The translations under genes and the position numbers were made by a program. The notes under the pieces were generated by a model. It was not told the origin of the DNA, made no database searches, and was given only the letters and a program-made list of their open reading frames with translations. This document shows, one piece after another, positions 46,993 to 56,691 of a stretch of 64,000 nucleotides of DNA; the first letter of the stretch is position 1, and each line of letters starts with the position of its first letter. Origin of the DNA: Blastomonas sp. SL216 (GTDB lineage: Bacteria; Pseudomonadota; Alphaproteobacteria; Sphingomonadales; Sphingomonadaceae); NCBI GenBank assembly GCA_026625625.1, contig CP113055.1, positions 1,366,501 to 1,430,500 on the forward strand. Reading direction: 5' to 3'.

Positions 46993-47003
46993 TGGCATGA
47001 CCA
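46993..47003. promoter_or_regulatory. GntR-type operator candidate before TonB receptor
   Basis: TGGCATGACCA matches the FadR-family pattern TGGTNNNACCA at all but one fixed base and sits 23 bases before the receptor ATG. A separate palindrome, GTTGC-GT-GCAAC, lies upstream at 46916-46927. Confidence 0.4.
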
Positions 47004-47026
47004 ATAAGCATAAGGGAGGATTTCTG

Positions 47027-49291
47027 ATGTCCGCATCCAGGCCTTGGGCCACCTACGCATCCCGCACCGCCATTGCCCTAGCGTCCGCAGCCATGGCCTG
47101 TTCCGCAAACGCATATGCGCAGGATGCTGACGCCGAAGCCGAGGCAGGCGTCGAAGACAATGTCATCATCGTCAGTGCGCAGAAACGCGATCAGAACATC
47201 CTGGACGTTCCGGCGGCCATTTCGGCCGTGGGCCAGGATGTGCTGCAGGCCGCCCAGGTCGACCGGTTCACGGAGCTGACCGCCATTTCGCCGTCGCTGA
47301 CCATCACGACCAGCGGCAACCGCAACCAGAACCCCATCTTCCTGCGTGGCATCGGGACGTTCAGCTTTTCGACCGCAGCCGAACCTGCCGTGCTGGTCAT
47401 GATCGACGATGTTCCGCTGCTGTTGCCGGGACAGGCACTCAGCAACTTCGCCGACGTCGCCCGGATTGAAGTGCTGCGTGGTCCGCAGGGCACGCTGTTC
47501 GGCAAGAGCGCATCGGCCGGCGTGATCAGCATTGTCTCGCAGGCACCGGCAAACGAGTTGACCGGTTTTGTAGAGGCATCGCTCACGGATGACGAGGAAT
47601 TCCGCGTCCAGGGTGTCATCTCAGGCCCAGTGGACGAGAATGGCGGCTTCCGGATCTCCAGCTTTTACAACAACTTCAACGGCTTTCTGCGCAACACCTT
47701 CACCGGCAACATGGTTGGTCAGGAAGAATCCTGGGGCTTGCGTGGCCGGTTCGACTATGAAGTCGGCAATGCCCAAATTCAGCTGACCGCTGACTATAGC
47801 GAGTTCTTTGACAATGGCGGAGACAATACCTATCGTCAGGTCACACGTACGCGCCCCGATGGCACACCTGCCAACCGCCAGCTGGACCTTACCGGGATCA
47901 CGCCGGGTCCCAACAATCGCAACCTCCGGATCAACGATGAGGCAGTGAACGATTCCAAGCAGTTGCTGCTCTCCAGCCGCTTCAGCCTTGATCTGGACTT
48001 TGCAACCCTGACCTCCATTACCAGCTATCAAACCTGGGAATATGAGGCGGAAAATGATCAGGATCTTCAGCCGATCCGCGACAGCTTCCAGACTACGGTG
48101 TATGACACCCGCACCGTCACCCAGGAGCTTCGGCTGACCTCACCTACCGATGGCGACTTCGATTACATTTTAGGTGTCTATATTGCGGATGGAGATACGG
48201 ACAGGAGCTTTGTCCGCATCGCGCCGAACAACCCGCCGCTCCGCCAGAACTGGGATTCAAACGCTTCGGTTCGCAACTATGCTGCCTTCGCACAGCTGGG
48301 ATATGATCTGACGCCCAAGACTCTGGTCTCCTTGGGCGCACGCCTCAACTACGAAAAGATCGACGTCTTCTTCCAGGATAACCGAACGGCGGTACCAGGC
48401 ATCTTCCGGGGATCGGATTCGGACACGGCTTTCACCGGAAAGCTCTCGCTCCAGCACTTTTTTGACAGCGGCATCATGGCCTTTGCCTCGGTCGCCACTG
48501 GCTATAAGGGGCAGGCCTATGACATTTCGTCAGGCTTCAACCAGCGACGCGCCGACAACCCGATCCGGTCGGAAAGCAGCTTGGCCTATGAAATCGGCCT
48601 CAAGGGCGATGCACTTGACGGCATGGCTCAGTTCCAGCTGGTCGGGTTTTGGGTCGATTATGACAATTTCCAGGCGCAGGGCATCAACAGCGAGCTGATC
48701 GCTCCGCAATTCGAACTGCTCAATGTCGGCAAGCTACGGACGCGCGGTATTGAGCTTGAAACCTCGATAAGGCCAACCGATGGGCTGACCGTTTTTGCTT
48801 CGGGTGCTTATGTCGATGCGCAAATTACCGAATTTGCCAACGCGCAATGCTATTTCGGCCAGACGGCGGCGCAGGGATGCGTCCGGAACGCGACGACCGG
48901 GCTATCTTCGCAGGATCTGGCCGGGAAGCAGCTCAACAACTCACCCGACTTCAAGTTCAACATCGGCCTGATCTACGAAAAGCCGATCTTCTCGGACGTC
49001 GAATTGGTCATCAATGGCAACTATACATGGCAGAGCGGCGTCAACTTCGACATTTTGAACAATCCGCGCACGACCCAGCCCGCCTACGGTCTGGCCAATG
49101 CCTCGATCGGTTTGCAGGGCGATGACAAGAACTGGCAGGTCAGCCTGTTCGTCAACAACCTGTTCGATCAGGATTATGTCACCCAGATTATCGACGACAC
49201 ATCGACCCGCGTCGATCCGTTCATCCTGCTGCAGCAGATTCCGCGCAACGCCAACCGCTTCTTCGGTGTCCGCGCCCGCTTCGGTTTCTGA
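47027..49291 (+). CDS. TonB-dependent receptor, probable glycan importer
   Basis: Outer-membrane TonB-dependent receptor, 754 residues. ATG 47027 follows GGGAGGA by six bases. A signal peptide is cleaved near NAYAQ, and the TonB-box region is VEDNVIIVSAQKRDQN. The plug has VPAAISAVGQDVLQAAQ, IFLRGIGTFSFSTAAEPAVL and EVLRGPQGTLFGKSASAGVI; the barrel ends in FGVRARFGF with a terminal Phe. This is the carbohydrate/aromatic-type receptor abundant in sphingomonads. Codons are less GC-biased than the housekeeping genes, suggesting transfer with the locus. Position before the uronate genes and possible GntR sites suggest import of a glucuronide oligosaccharide. Confidence 0.85.
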   Translation: MSASRPWATYASRTAIALASAAMACSANAYAQDADAEAEAGVEDNVIIVSAQKRDQNILDVPAAISAVGQDVLQAAQVDRFTELTAISPSLTITTSGNRNQNPIFLRGIGTFSFSTAAEPAVLVMIDDVPLLLPGQALSNFADVARIEVLRGPQGTLFGKSASAGVISIVSQAPANELTGFVEASLTDDEEFRVQGVISGPVDENGGFRISSFYNNFNGFLRNTFTGNMVGQEESWGLRGRFDYEVGNAQIQLTADYSEFFDNGGDNTYRQVTRTRPDGTPANRQLDLTGITPGPNNRNLRINDEAVNDSKQLLLSSRFSLDLDFATLTSITSYQTWEYEAENDQDLQPIRDSFQTTVYDTRTVTQELRLTSPTDGDFDYILGVYIADGDTDRSFVRIAPNNPPLRQNWDSNASVRNYAAFAQLGYDLTPKTLVSLGARLNYEKIDVFFQDNRTAVPGIFRGSDSDTAFTGKLSLQHFFDSGIMAFASVATGYKGQAYDISSGFNQRRADNPIRSESSLAYEIGLKGDALDGMAQFQLVGFWVDYDNFQAQGINSELIAPQFELLNVGKLRTRGIELETSIRPTDGLTVFASGAYVDAQITEFANAQCYFGQTAAQGCVRNATTGLSSQDLAGKQLNNSPDFKFNIGLIYEKPIFSDVELVINGNYTWQSGVNFDILNNPRTTQPAYGLANASIGLQGDDKNWQVSLFVNNLFDQDYVTQIIDDTSTRVDPFILLQQIPRNANRFFGVRARFGF

Positions 49292-49308
49292 GCCATCACG
49301 CAAGAAAG

Positions 49309-49342
49309 GGCCGCCAGCCTGGGAACGGTTGGCGGCCTTTTT
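49309..49342 (+). terminator. Rho-independent terminator after TonB receptor
   Basis: GGCCGCCA (49309-49316) pairs with TGGCGGCC (49330-49337), followed by five T. It lies 17 bases after the receptor stop and just before the stop of the convergent uxuB. Confidence 0.9.
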
Positions 49343-49350
49343 CTTTCGGT

Positions 49351-50751
49351 TCAGAGAAGCAGTTCGCTGATCTGGCCGCGACTGGCCTTGTCGGCAGTCC
49401 AGGTGGCCCCGAACATGCCCTGCGCGCCGAACAGCGCCTCGACGATTCCCGCCGCGCCATGCACCTTCCAAAGCTCAGCCAGCCTGGCGGCTTCGGGATC
49501 ATCCACCGGACGCAGATCGCCGCGCACATGGCGGCACCAGGCGGCGAGTGCCGTGAGCGTGGCAGGACTCGCCCGTCCTGCTGCCTGGTTGATTGCCAGC
49601 GGCTCCAGCCAGCGCTGCGGGATCTTCTGCGATCCGTCCATCGCGATCTGCATCAGGCGGTGCTGCAGCGCGCTGTTGGCGAACCGCTCAAGCAGCATAT
49701 CGGCATAAGCGGCGGTATCGATGCCGCTGTCAGGGTCCAGTGTGGCCGCCGCTTCCTCGCGCATGATCGTCTCGATCAAAGGGCGGATGGCCGGATCGGC
49801 GACCGCCTCGTGCACGAAGTCATGGCGCGCATCGAGCCCGAGATAGGCCAGCGCCGAATGCGCGCCGTTGAGCATGCGCAGCTTCGCCGCCTCATAGGGG
49901 CGGACATCGCCGACCAGCTGTGCGCCCACTACGTCCCAGCGCGGACGGGGCCCGGCAAAGTCATTCTCGATCACCCATTGGCAGAAGCGTTCGGTGATGA
50001 TCGCGCCTTCATCCGCCAGGCCGATCTGCTCTGCCACCCAGGCGCGATCATCAGCCGTCATCGCCGGAACGATGCGGTCGACCATCGTGCCGGGGCAGCG
50101 GCAATGCCGGGCGAACCAGTCGGCCAACGCCGGGTCGACCGCCTGAAGGTAGCTTTGCACCAGGCCGTTCAACTGGCGGCCGTTATCCGCCAGATTGTCG
50201 CAGCTGAGCAGCGTGATGCCGGTCAAGCCTGATGCCTGACGCTGCGCCAGGCCGGCGGCGAGAAAGCCATAGATCGTGCGCGGTGCGCCCTGCCCGGCCA
50301 TGTCGGCTGCGATCGCCGGATTGTCGGTATCGAGCGTCCCGTCGGCGCGGCGGACATAGCCCTTTTCGGTCACGGTGAAGCTGACGATATGCGTGTCAGG
50401 GCTGGCGATCGCGGCGATGACCTCGCCCGGCGCATCGGGTGCCACGATCACCCTGGCGACCGCACCGATCGACCGCATGGCAAACGCATCGGACGTCCGT
50501 TCGACCAGCGTGTACAGACCATCTTGCGGGTTCAATTGCTGCGCAACATCGGGCGAGCGCAGCGACACGCCGATGATCCGCCAATCGCGGTCACCGGCCG
50601 CCATCGCATCATCGGTATAGACCGCCTGGTGCGCACGGTGGAACGCGCCAATGCCGAAATGCACGATGCCGCACGCCTGCGCTGCCGGGTCGTATCCCGG
50701 GCGCTCGACACTGGCGGAGAGCTGCGCAGCCGTCTCGTGGTTCAGCCTCAA
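49351..50751 (-). CDS. uxuB: Fructuronate reductase / mannitol dehydrogenase family
   Basis: NAD-dependent polyol/uronate dehydrogenase, 466 residues. The Rossmann part shows GIVHFGIGAFHRAHQAVY and LLSCDNLADNGRQL; the catalytic K-x4-N-x2-H motif is AAKLRMLNGAHSALAYLG. In this operon it should reduce D-fructuronate to D-mannonate; mannitol or tagaturonate reductases share the fold. The start is a TTG at 50751 that overlaps the uxaC stop; the longer open frame to 51006 lies inside uxaC. It is the last gene of gntR-uxaC-uxuB. Confidence 0.86.
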   Translation of the reverse strand: MRLNHETAAQLSASVERPGYDPAAQACGIVHFGIGAFHRAHQAVYTDDAMAAGDRDWRIIGVSLRSPDVAQQLNPQDGLYTLVERTSDAFAMRSIGAVARVIVAPDAPGEVIAAIASPDTHIVSFTVTEKGYVRRADGTLDTDNPAIAADMAGQGAPRTIYGFLAAGLAQRQASGLTGITLLSCDNLADNGRQLNGLVQSYLQAVDPALADWFARHCRCPGTMVDRIVPAMTADDRAWVAEQIGLADEGAIITERFCQWVIENDFAGPRPRWDVVGAQLVGDVRPYEAAKLRMLNGAHSALAYLGLDARHDFVHEAVADPAIRPLIETIMREEAAATLDPDSGIDTAAYADMLLERFANSALQHRLMQIAMDGSQKIPQRWLEPLAINQAAGRASPATLTALAAWCRHVRGDLRPVDDPEAARLAELWKVHGAAGIVEALFGAQGMFGATWTADKASRGQISELLL

Positions 50752-52169
50752 AGCTTGTACGCCTTTTTCGCGAGGTTGTAGCTGAGCTCCTGCGCCAGCT
50801 CTGCCGCTTCCCATTCCTCGATCCGGTGTTCCGCGACAAGCTGCGCCAGAAAGCCGCAATCGATCCGCCGCGCGACATCGTGCCGCGCCGGGATGGAGAG
50901 GAAAGCGCGGGTATCGTCGTTGAAGCCCACGGTGTTGTAGAAGCCCGCCGTCTCGGTCATCGCGTGGCGGAAGCGGCGCATGCCTTCGGGACTGTCGTGG
51001 AACCACCAGGCCGGACCCAGCTTCAGCGCGGGATAATGGCCCGCCAGCGGTGCCAGTTCGCGCGCATAGACCGATTCGTCGAGCGTAAACAGAATGATGG
51101 TGAGGTCCGGATTATTGCCATGCCGCGCCAGAAGCGGGCGCAGCGCGGTCACATAATCGGTGCGGCTGGGCATGTCCGCGCCCTTGTCGCGTCCGAAGCG
51201 CGCGAACACTGCCGGGTTGTGGTTGCGGAAGGCCCCGGGGTGAATCTGCATCACCAGCCCGTCCTCGGCGCTCATCGTCGCCATCTCGGTCAGCATCTGC
51301 GCGCGGAACAGTTCGGCGTCCTGCGGCGAGACATCGGCGCGCATCACGCGCGCGAACAGCGCTTCGGCTTCATCGCGTGACAGGTCCGCCGTCTGCGCGG
51401 TCGGGTGGCCATGGTCGGTCGATGTCGCGCCATGCTGCGCAAAAAACGCACGGCGTTTGCGATGCGCTGCAAGATAGCCGGACCAGCTGAACACGTCCTC
51501 GCCGGTCAGCTCGCCGAACCGGGCGAGATTGCCGAGAAAGCCCTCGAACTCGGGATCGATCACCGGATCGGGGCGATAGGCGGTGAGCACCCTGCCCTGC
51601 CAGCCGCTCGCCGCAATCGCCTGATGATGTTCCAGCGTATCGAGCGGCGATTCGGTGGTGGTGATCACCTCGATGCCGAACCGGTCGAACAGCGCGCGCG
51701 GGCGGAATGCGGGCGTCGCCAGCTGCGCGGTGATATGGTCGTAATAATGGTCCGCCGTTGCCGCATCGAGCTGCACGTCGATGCCAAAGGCTTCCGCGAA
51801 CACCCAGTCGAGCCACATGCGCGAAGGCGTGCCACGGAACAGATGGTAGTTGCTGGCCAGGATGCGCCATGCCTCGCGCGGATCGACCGCCGGAGCGGCA
51901 GCGCCAGACACCGGTGTCAGCCCAAGAGATTCGAGCGAAATTCCCTGGCTGTACAGCATGCGGAAGACATAATGGTCGGGCTGCAACAGCAGCGCGGTCG
52001 CATTTTCGAACGGCGCATCGCTGGCGAACCATTCCGGGTCGGTATGGCCGTGCGGGCTGATGATCGGGAGTGTCGCGACCTGATCGTACAGCCGGCGCGT
52101 GATCGCGCGGACATCGCTGTCGACGGGGAAGAGACGGTCGGGGTGAAGCAGAAGCGGTCGGGTCGTCAT
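50748..52169 (-). CDS. uxaC: Glucuronate isomerase (UxaC)
   Basis: Isomerises D-glucuronate to D-fructuronate (and galacturonate to tagaturonate); 473 residues, usual length. It begins MTTRPLLLHPDRLFPVDSDV; the metal motif is ISPHGHTDPEWF, and RALFDRFGIEVITTTESPLD and WWFHDSPEGMRRFRHAMTET are characteristic. ATG 52169 follows the regulator stop by one base. It is the first catabolic step for imported glucuronate. Confidence 0.95.
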   Translation of the reverse strand: MTTRPLLLHPDRLFPVDSDVRAITRRLYDQVATLPIISPHGHTDPEWFASDAPFENATALLLQPDHYVFRMLYSQGISLESLGLTPVSGAAAPAVDPREAWRILASNYHLFRGTPSRMWLDWVFAEAFGIDVQLDAATADHYYDHITAQLATPAFRPRALFDRFGIEVITTTESPLDTLEHHQAIAASGWQGRVLTAYRPDPVIDPEFEGFLGNLARFGELTGEDVFSWSGYLAAHRKRRAFFAQHGATSTDHGHPTAQTADLSRDEAEALFARVMRADVSPQDAELFRAQMLTEMATMSAEDGLVMQIHPGAFRNHNPAVFARFGRDKGADMPSRTDYVTALRPLLARHGNNPDLTIILFTLDESVYARELAPLAGHYPALKLGPAWWFHDSPEGMRRFRHAMTETAGFYNTVGFNDDTRAFLSIPARHDVARRIDCGFLAQLVAEHRIEEWEAAELAQELSYNLAKKAYKL

Positions 52170-52170
52170 G

Positions 52171-52956
52171 TCAGAGTTGCGCTGCCCTTGCATAGCGTTC
52201 GCGGGTGGAGGCGACATTGCGCCGGGCGGCTTCAATAGCCTCTTCTTCGGTGGCGAACAGCAAATGATTGATCACCGAAGACATATGGTTGCGCATCGCC
52301 GCGCGCGCTGCGGAAGGATCGCGCGCACGCAGGGCATCGAGAACAGCCTTGTGCTCTTCCACCACTGGCTGGACATTGGCGGTGCGCGCCTTTTCGAGCA
52401 GCAAAGCACAGTTGGGCGAGGCCGAGCGCAGCCGCCACATCTCTTCCACCTGGCTGCGGATCACGGCGTTGCGCGTGGCGGTGGCGATCAGCATGTGAAA
52501 GGCGTGGTCGGCATGGGTGCTGCCGCCCGACAGGCGATTTTCATGTTCGATTTCGTTGACCAGCCGCTCGAGCTCGTCGAGCTCTTCCGCGCGGATATGC
52601 ACTGCGGCCAGCGCTGCAGCCTCACCCTCGATCAGCAACCGCGCTTCCATCAGCTCGAACGCGGTGACGGTAAAGCCCGGCGCATCGGCCTCACCCGGTA
52701 GCGCGCGCACATAGGCGCCCGATCCGATGCGCACCTCGATAAAGCCCTGCACTTCCAGCGCGATCATCGCCTCGCGCACGGCGGGGCGAGAGACATTATA
52801 CTGGATCGAAAGCTCGCGCTCTGCCGGCAGGCGGTCGCCGATCGCATAGCGTCCCGCCGCAAGATCGGAAAACAGGTCACGCGCCAGCTTCTGGTAAAGC
52901 CGCTCGGTCGGCAGGGCATTGTCGGGTGCGGATGCGCTTTTCTTCTGTCGCGCCAT
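52171..52956 (-). CDS. FadR-family GntR regulator of uronate genes
   Basis: A 261-residue GntR/FadR-type repressor. The N-terminal winged helix reads LYQKLARDLFSDLAAGRYAI and LPAERELSIQYNVSRPAVRE; the C-terminal FCD domain (about residues 95-235) has the metal-binding pattern with His in HADHAFHMLI, the cluster NHMSSVI and others. ATG 52956 follows AGGAG. It is the first gene of its operon and divergent from manD, and its family recognises TGGTNNNACCA-like sites, copies of which lie before manD and the GH2 gene. A uronate or mannonate is the likely inducer. It resembles UxuR/ExuR in context. Confidence 0.9.
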   Translation of the reverse strand: MARQKKSASAPDNALPTERLYQKLARDLFSDLAAGRYAIGDRLPAERELSIQYNVSRPAVREAMIALEVQGFIEVRIGSGAYVRALPGEADAPGFTVTAFELMEARLLIEGEAAALAAVHIRAEELDELERLVNEIEHENRLSGGSTHADHAFHMLIATATRNAVIRSQVEEMWRLRSASPNCALLLEKARTANVQPVVEEHKAVLDALRARDPSAARAAMRNHMSSVINHLLFATEEEAIEAARRNVASTRERYARAAQL

Positions 52957-53218
52957 GCGATGTTGCTCCTGATCGAAAGGCCTGACCAATTGGGGGCGTA
53001 GCGGCCTTATGGACTCTTGCCACAGCGCAGGCGGGATGGACAAGGCCAAAAGCGCCTCGCGCTTGTCATCGCTTACCCGCCTTGCAAGCCGGATAGCGTT
53101 TGCGCTGCGCGATGACCTGGCTTGCCCAGCACGGTCCACCCGCGAGGACAGCTCGCTCCGGCTGGGCACGGCCCGGTTGGCCCACGCCTCTAGAGCCCGC
53201 GTTCCATTTCGGCGAAAT

Positions 53219-53229
53219 AGGTATTACCA
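53219..53229. promoter_or_regulatory. GntR operator candidate 1 before manD
   Basis: AGGTATTACCA matches TGGTNNNACCA at all but the first base; the wider sequence 53217-53231 is a 15-base inverted repeat with one mismatch. It lies in the 348-base divergent region 52957-53304, where a single repressor could control both operons. The GntR-proximal 200 bases hold nothing else I recognise. Confidence 0.55.
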
Positions 53230-53262
53230 ATTTTATTGTATTTGGTGCAGCAGGCGTTATCA

Positions 53263-53274
53263 CTGGTGCACCAG
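53263..53274. promoter_or_regulatory. GntR operator candidate 2 before manD
   Basis: CTGGTGCACCAG is a perfect 12-base palindrome 30 bases before the manD start. It has the TGGT/ACCA arms of candidate 1 but with two rather than three bases between them, so it may be a variant site or bind another regulator. Confidence 0.45.
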
Positions 53275-53304
53275 ATGACATTCAGGAGAGGGGAAGCGTA
53301 TCTC

Positions 53305-54513
53305 ATGAAGATACAATCGGCCAAGGTGATCGTGACGTGTCCCGGGCGCAATTTTGTAACGCTCAAGATCGAGACCGATCAGGGCGTCCATGGCATCGGC
53401 GACGCAACGCTGAATGGCCGCGAGCTTTCTGTCGTCTCCTATCTGGAAGACCATGTGATCCCCTGCCTGATCGGCATGGATCCGCAGCGGATCGAGGATA
53501 TCTGGCAATATCTCTATCGCGGTGCCTATTGGCGGCGCGGCCCGGTGACGATGCGCGCGATCGCTGCGGTCGACATGGCGTTGTGGGACATCAAGGCCAA
53601 GATGGCGGGCATGCCGCTCTACCAGCTTCTGGGCGGGCGCAGCCGCGATGGCGTGATGGTCTATGGCCATGCCAATGGCAGCGACATTGCCGAAACGGTC
53701 GAGGCCGTGGGCCATTATATCGACATGGGATACAAGGCGATCCGCGCGCAGACCGGCGTTCCCGGCATCAAGGACGCCTATGGGGTCGGGCGCGGCAAGC
53801 TTTACTATGAACCCGCAGACGCCAGCCTGCCCTCGGTCACCGGATGGGATACGCGCAAGGCGCTGAACTATGTGCCCAGGCTGTTCGAGGAACTGCGCAA
53901 GACCTATGGTTTCGACCATCATCTGCTGCACGATGGCCATCACCGCTACACCCCGCAGGAAGCAGCGAATCTGGGCAAGATGCTGGAGCCCTATCAGCTG
54001 TTCTGGCTGGAGGATTGCACGCCTGCCGAAAACCAGGAAGCCTTCAAGCTGGTGCGCCAGCACACGGTGACCCCGCTCGCGGTAGGCGAAATCTTCAACA
54101 CCATCTGGGACTGCAAGGACCTGATCCAGAACCAGCTGATCGACTATATCCGCGCGACCGTGGTCGGTGCGGGCGGACTGACGCATCTGCGCCGCATTGC
54201 CGATCTCGCGAGCCTGTATCAGGTGCGCACCGGCTGCCACGGCGCGACCGACCTGTCGCCCGTCACCATGGGCTGCGCGCTGCATTTCGATACCTGGGTG
54301 CCCAATTTCGGCATTCAGGAATATATGCGCCACACCGAAGAGACCGACGCGGTCTTCCCGCATGATTACCGCTTCGACGCAGCGATGATGTATTGCGGCG
54401 AAACGCCCGGCCATGGCGTCGATATCGACGAGGCGCTGGCGGCGAAATACCCCTATAAGCCGGCCTATCTGCCGGTCGCGCGGCTCGAAGACGGGACGAT
54501 GTGGAACTGGTGA
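53305..54513 (+). CDS. manD: D-mannonate dehydratase (enolase superfamily)
   Basis: Dehydrates D-mannonate to 2-keto-3-deoxygluconate in the cytoplasm; 402 residues. The sequence follows the characterised Novosphingobium ManD as I remember it nearly throughout: [18 protein letters not shown]-like N-terminus, [40 protein letters not shown] with the active-site Arg and Tyr, [13 protein letters not shown] with the metal Asp and catalytic His, [12 protein letters not shown] and [13 protein letters not shown] for the other two metal Glu. ATG 53305 follows an AGGAGAGGGG site. It takes the place of UxuA. kdgK follows four bases later. Confidence 0.96.
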   Translation: MKIQSAKVIVTCPGRNFVTLKIETDQGVHGIGDATLNGRELSVVSYLEDHVIPCLIGMDPQRIEDIWQYLYRGAYWRRGPVTMRAIAAVDMALWDIKAKMAGMPLYQLLGGRSRDGVMVYGHANGSDIAETVEAVGHYIDMGYKAIRAQTGVPGIKDAYGVGRGKLYYEPADASLPSVTGWDTRKALNYVPRLFEELRKTYGFDHHLLHDGHHRYTPQEAANLGKMLEPYQLFWLEDCTPAENQEAFKLVRQHTVTPLAVGEIFNTIWDCKDLIQNQLIDYIRATVVGAGGLTHLRRIADLASLYQVRTGCHGATDLSPVTMGCALHFDTWVPNFGIQEYMRHTEETDAVFPHDYRFDAAMMYCGETPGHGVDIDEALAAKYPYKPAYLPVARLEDGTMWNW

Positions 54514-54517
54514 GCGC

Positions 54518-55402
54518 ATGCGCATCGTCCTGATCGGCGAGGCCATGCTGGAGCTGAGCCGGCGTGGCGAGGCGTGGCGGCTTGGCCATGGCGGAGACAC
54601 GCTCAACACCGCGCTGCATCTGGCGCGGGCGGGGCATGATGTCGCGTACATGACCGCGCTGGGCAGCGATCCGTTCAGCGCCGATCTCGTCAAGGCGTGG
54701 CGCGGCGAAGGGCTGGATACCGGCCTGGTGCTGCGCCATCCCGACCGCGCGACCGGGCTCTATGCGATCAGCACCGACCCGCATGGCGAGCGCAGCTTTG
54801 CCTATTGGCGCGACACCAGCGCCGCACGTGCAATGTTCACGCTGCCCGGCGCAGAGCGCGCGCTCGAACAGGCGGCGCAGGCGGACATGATCGCGTTTTC
54901 GCTGATCACCCTAGCGGTCCTGCCGCGCGAGGGCCGCGAGGCGCTCCATGCGCTGGCCCGTTCGGTTCGGCAGCGCGGCGGCCAAGTGGCGTTCGACGGC
55001 AATTACCGCCCCCGGCTCTGGTCCGATCCCGGCGAGGCACGGGCAGAGCGCGACCACGCGATTGCGCTGGCGACAATCGGCCTGCCGACGCTCGACGACG
55101 AGCGCCTGCTGTCAGGCGAAGCCGAGGCGGCTCAGGTCGCCGCGCACTGGCAGCGGCTCGGCTGCGGCGAGACCGTGGTGAAGCTGGGCGAACAGGGTTG
55201 CCGTCTTGGCGATGGCACGATCATCCCGCCGCCTCAGGTGCTGCAGCCGGTGGATACCAGCGGCGCAGGCGATGCCTTCAATGCCGGCTATCTGGGCGCG
55301 AGGATCAGCGGAGCGCTCCCGTTGGACGCGGCCCGGGCCGGGCACGCGCTCGCCGGCTGGACGGTCATGCGGCCTGGCGCGATCCCCGACCGGGATCCCT
55401 GA
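54518..55402 (+). CDS. kdgK: 2-dehydro-3-deoxygluconate kinase
   Basis: PfkB-family kinase making KDPG from KDG, 294 residues. It starts MRIVLIGEAMLELSRRG; the substrate-binding GGDTLNTALHLARAG and the ATP/catalytic motif DTSGAGDAFNAGYLGA (catalytic Asp) are present. The KDPG aldolase that would finish the pathway is not in the window. Its last 38 bases overlap the 3' end of the convergent transporter gene. Confidence 0.92.
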   Translation: MRIVLIGEAMLELSRRGEAWRLGHGGDTLNTALHLARAGHDVAYMTALGSDPFSADLVKAWRGEGLDTGLVLRHPDRATGLYAISTDPHGERSFAYWRDTSAARAMFTLPGAERALEQAAQADMIAFSLITLAVLPREGREALHALARSVRQRGGQVAFDGNYRPRLWSDPGEARAERDHAIALATIGLPTLDDERLLSGEAEAAQVAAHWQRLGCGETVVKLGEQGCRLGDGTIIPPPQVLQPVDTSGAGDAFNAGYLGARISGALPLDAARAGHALAGWTVMRPGAIPDRDP

Positions 55403-56630
55403 GCAGGCCCCACAGCACGATCGCTGCCATCAGGTCCAGCCCGGCCAGCGCGACGAACAGCGGGTTGTAGCCGAACGTATCCGCGCTCTGCCCGATCAGC
55501 AGCGTGAACAGCATGCCGCCGATCCAGGCCGACGTGCCCGCCATGCCGCTTGCCGTGCCCACCGTCTTCTTGTCGAACACATCGGCGCACAGCGTGATCA
55601 GCGCGCCGTTGAGCATCTGGTGCGCAAAACCGCCGACACAGAACAGCGCGATCGCCATGCCGGGCGATGTCGCCAGCCCAATGCATGCCGGGCCGACCAT
55701 GCACAGCGCGCCGATGGTCATCGTGATCTTGCGGCTGGCGAGCAGCCCTGCCCCGCGCTTCATCAACCAGCCGGGCAGCAGGCCGGCGGCAAGACTGCCG
55801 AAATCCGCCGCCAGAAACGGCAGCCAGGCCCAGAGCGCTATCGCCTTCAGGTCGAGATTCCACGCCGATACCAGGTAGAGCGGGATGAAGAAGTTAAACG
55901 TCTGCCACGCCGGTTCGGACAGGAAGCGCGGCGTCGCGATCGCCCAGAACGACCGGCTGCGCAGCACGTCGCGCTTGGTCGCGGGCTTCGCGCCGACATC
56001 GTCGGCCCGCCCCGCCTCGATCAGGTCACGCTCGGCCTGCGACAGCCTGGGATGGTCGGCAGGGTCGCGATAGCCGAACCACCATAGCCCAGCCCAGACC
56101 AGGCTGAGCACGCCGGTGACGATGAACGCTGCCTCCCAGTTCCAGGCGAGGATGCAGAAGGCGACCAGCGGCGGCGCGATCATGTTGCCGACGCTGGTGC
56201 CCATCTGGAACAGGCTGGTCGCCAGCGACCGTTCGCGCGGCGGAAACCAGGTCGCCACCGTCTTGGCCCCGGCAGGGATCGCCGCTGCCTCGGTCGCGCC
56301 CAACAAGGTGCGGAAAAAGGCCAGGCTCTGCCAGCCGGTCGCCAGCGCATGCGCCATATTGGCAAAGGCCCAGCCGATCGCGAACAGGAAGAACCCCAGC
56401 CGCGTGCCCAGCGCATCCAGCACCGTGCCCGCCACCGTCTGCATCACCGTATAGCTGGCCTGAAAAGCCAGCACGACCCAGCTATACTGCTCGGTCGACA
56501 TGGCAAATTCGCTCTTCAGCGTCGGCGCCGCGACCGACAGCGTCGAGCGCGCAAGGTAGTTCAGGATCGTACCCACGGTGACGAGCCCGATAATCCACCA
56601 GCGCAAGCGTCCGACACGAACTGGGCTCAT
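55365..56630 (-). CDS. MFS hexuronate transporter (ExuT-like)
   Basis: Major facilitator of the anion:cation symporter group, 421 residues and twelve hydrophobic helices. It opens RWWIIGLVTVGTILNYLARS, a signature of ExuT/GudP-type sugar-acid carriers, with GATEAAAIPAGAKTVATWFP and NWEAAFIVTGVLSLVWAGLW further on. It should bring glucuronate or a small glucuronide across the inner membrane with protons. It is 61 bases downstream of the sulfatase gene on the same strand, so GH2-sulfatase-transporter probably form one operon. Confidence 0.9.
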   Translation of the reverse strand: MSPVRVGRLRWWIIGLVTVGTILNYLARSTLSVAAPTLKSEFAMSTEQYSWVVLAFQASYTVMQTVAGTVLDALGTRLGFFLFAIGWAFANMAHALATGWQSLAFFRTLLGATEAAAIPAGAKTVATWFPPRERSLATSLFQMGTSVGNMIAPPLVAFCILAWNWEAAFIVTGVLSLVWAGLWWFGYRDPADHPRLSQAERDLIEAGRADDVGAKPATKRDVLRSRSFWAIATPRFLSEPAWQTFNFFIPLYLVSAWNLDLKAIALWAWLPFLAADFGSLAAGLLPGWLMKRGAGLLASRKITMTIGALCMVGPACIGLATSPGMAIALFCVGGFAHQMLNGALITLCADVFDKKTVGTASGMAGTSAWIGGMLFTLLIGQSADTFGYNPLFVALAGLDLMAAIVLWGLLRDPGRGSRQAA

Positions 56631-56691
56631 CCGATCATGCTTTCATGAAAAAGCGGCCGGGCACCGGGCCCGGCCAAGGGGAGTAAAACTG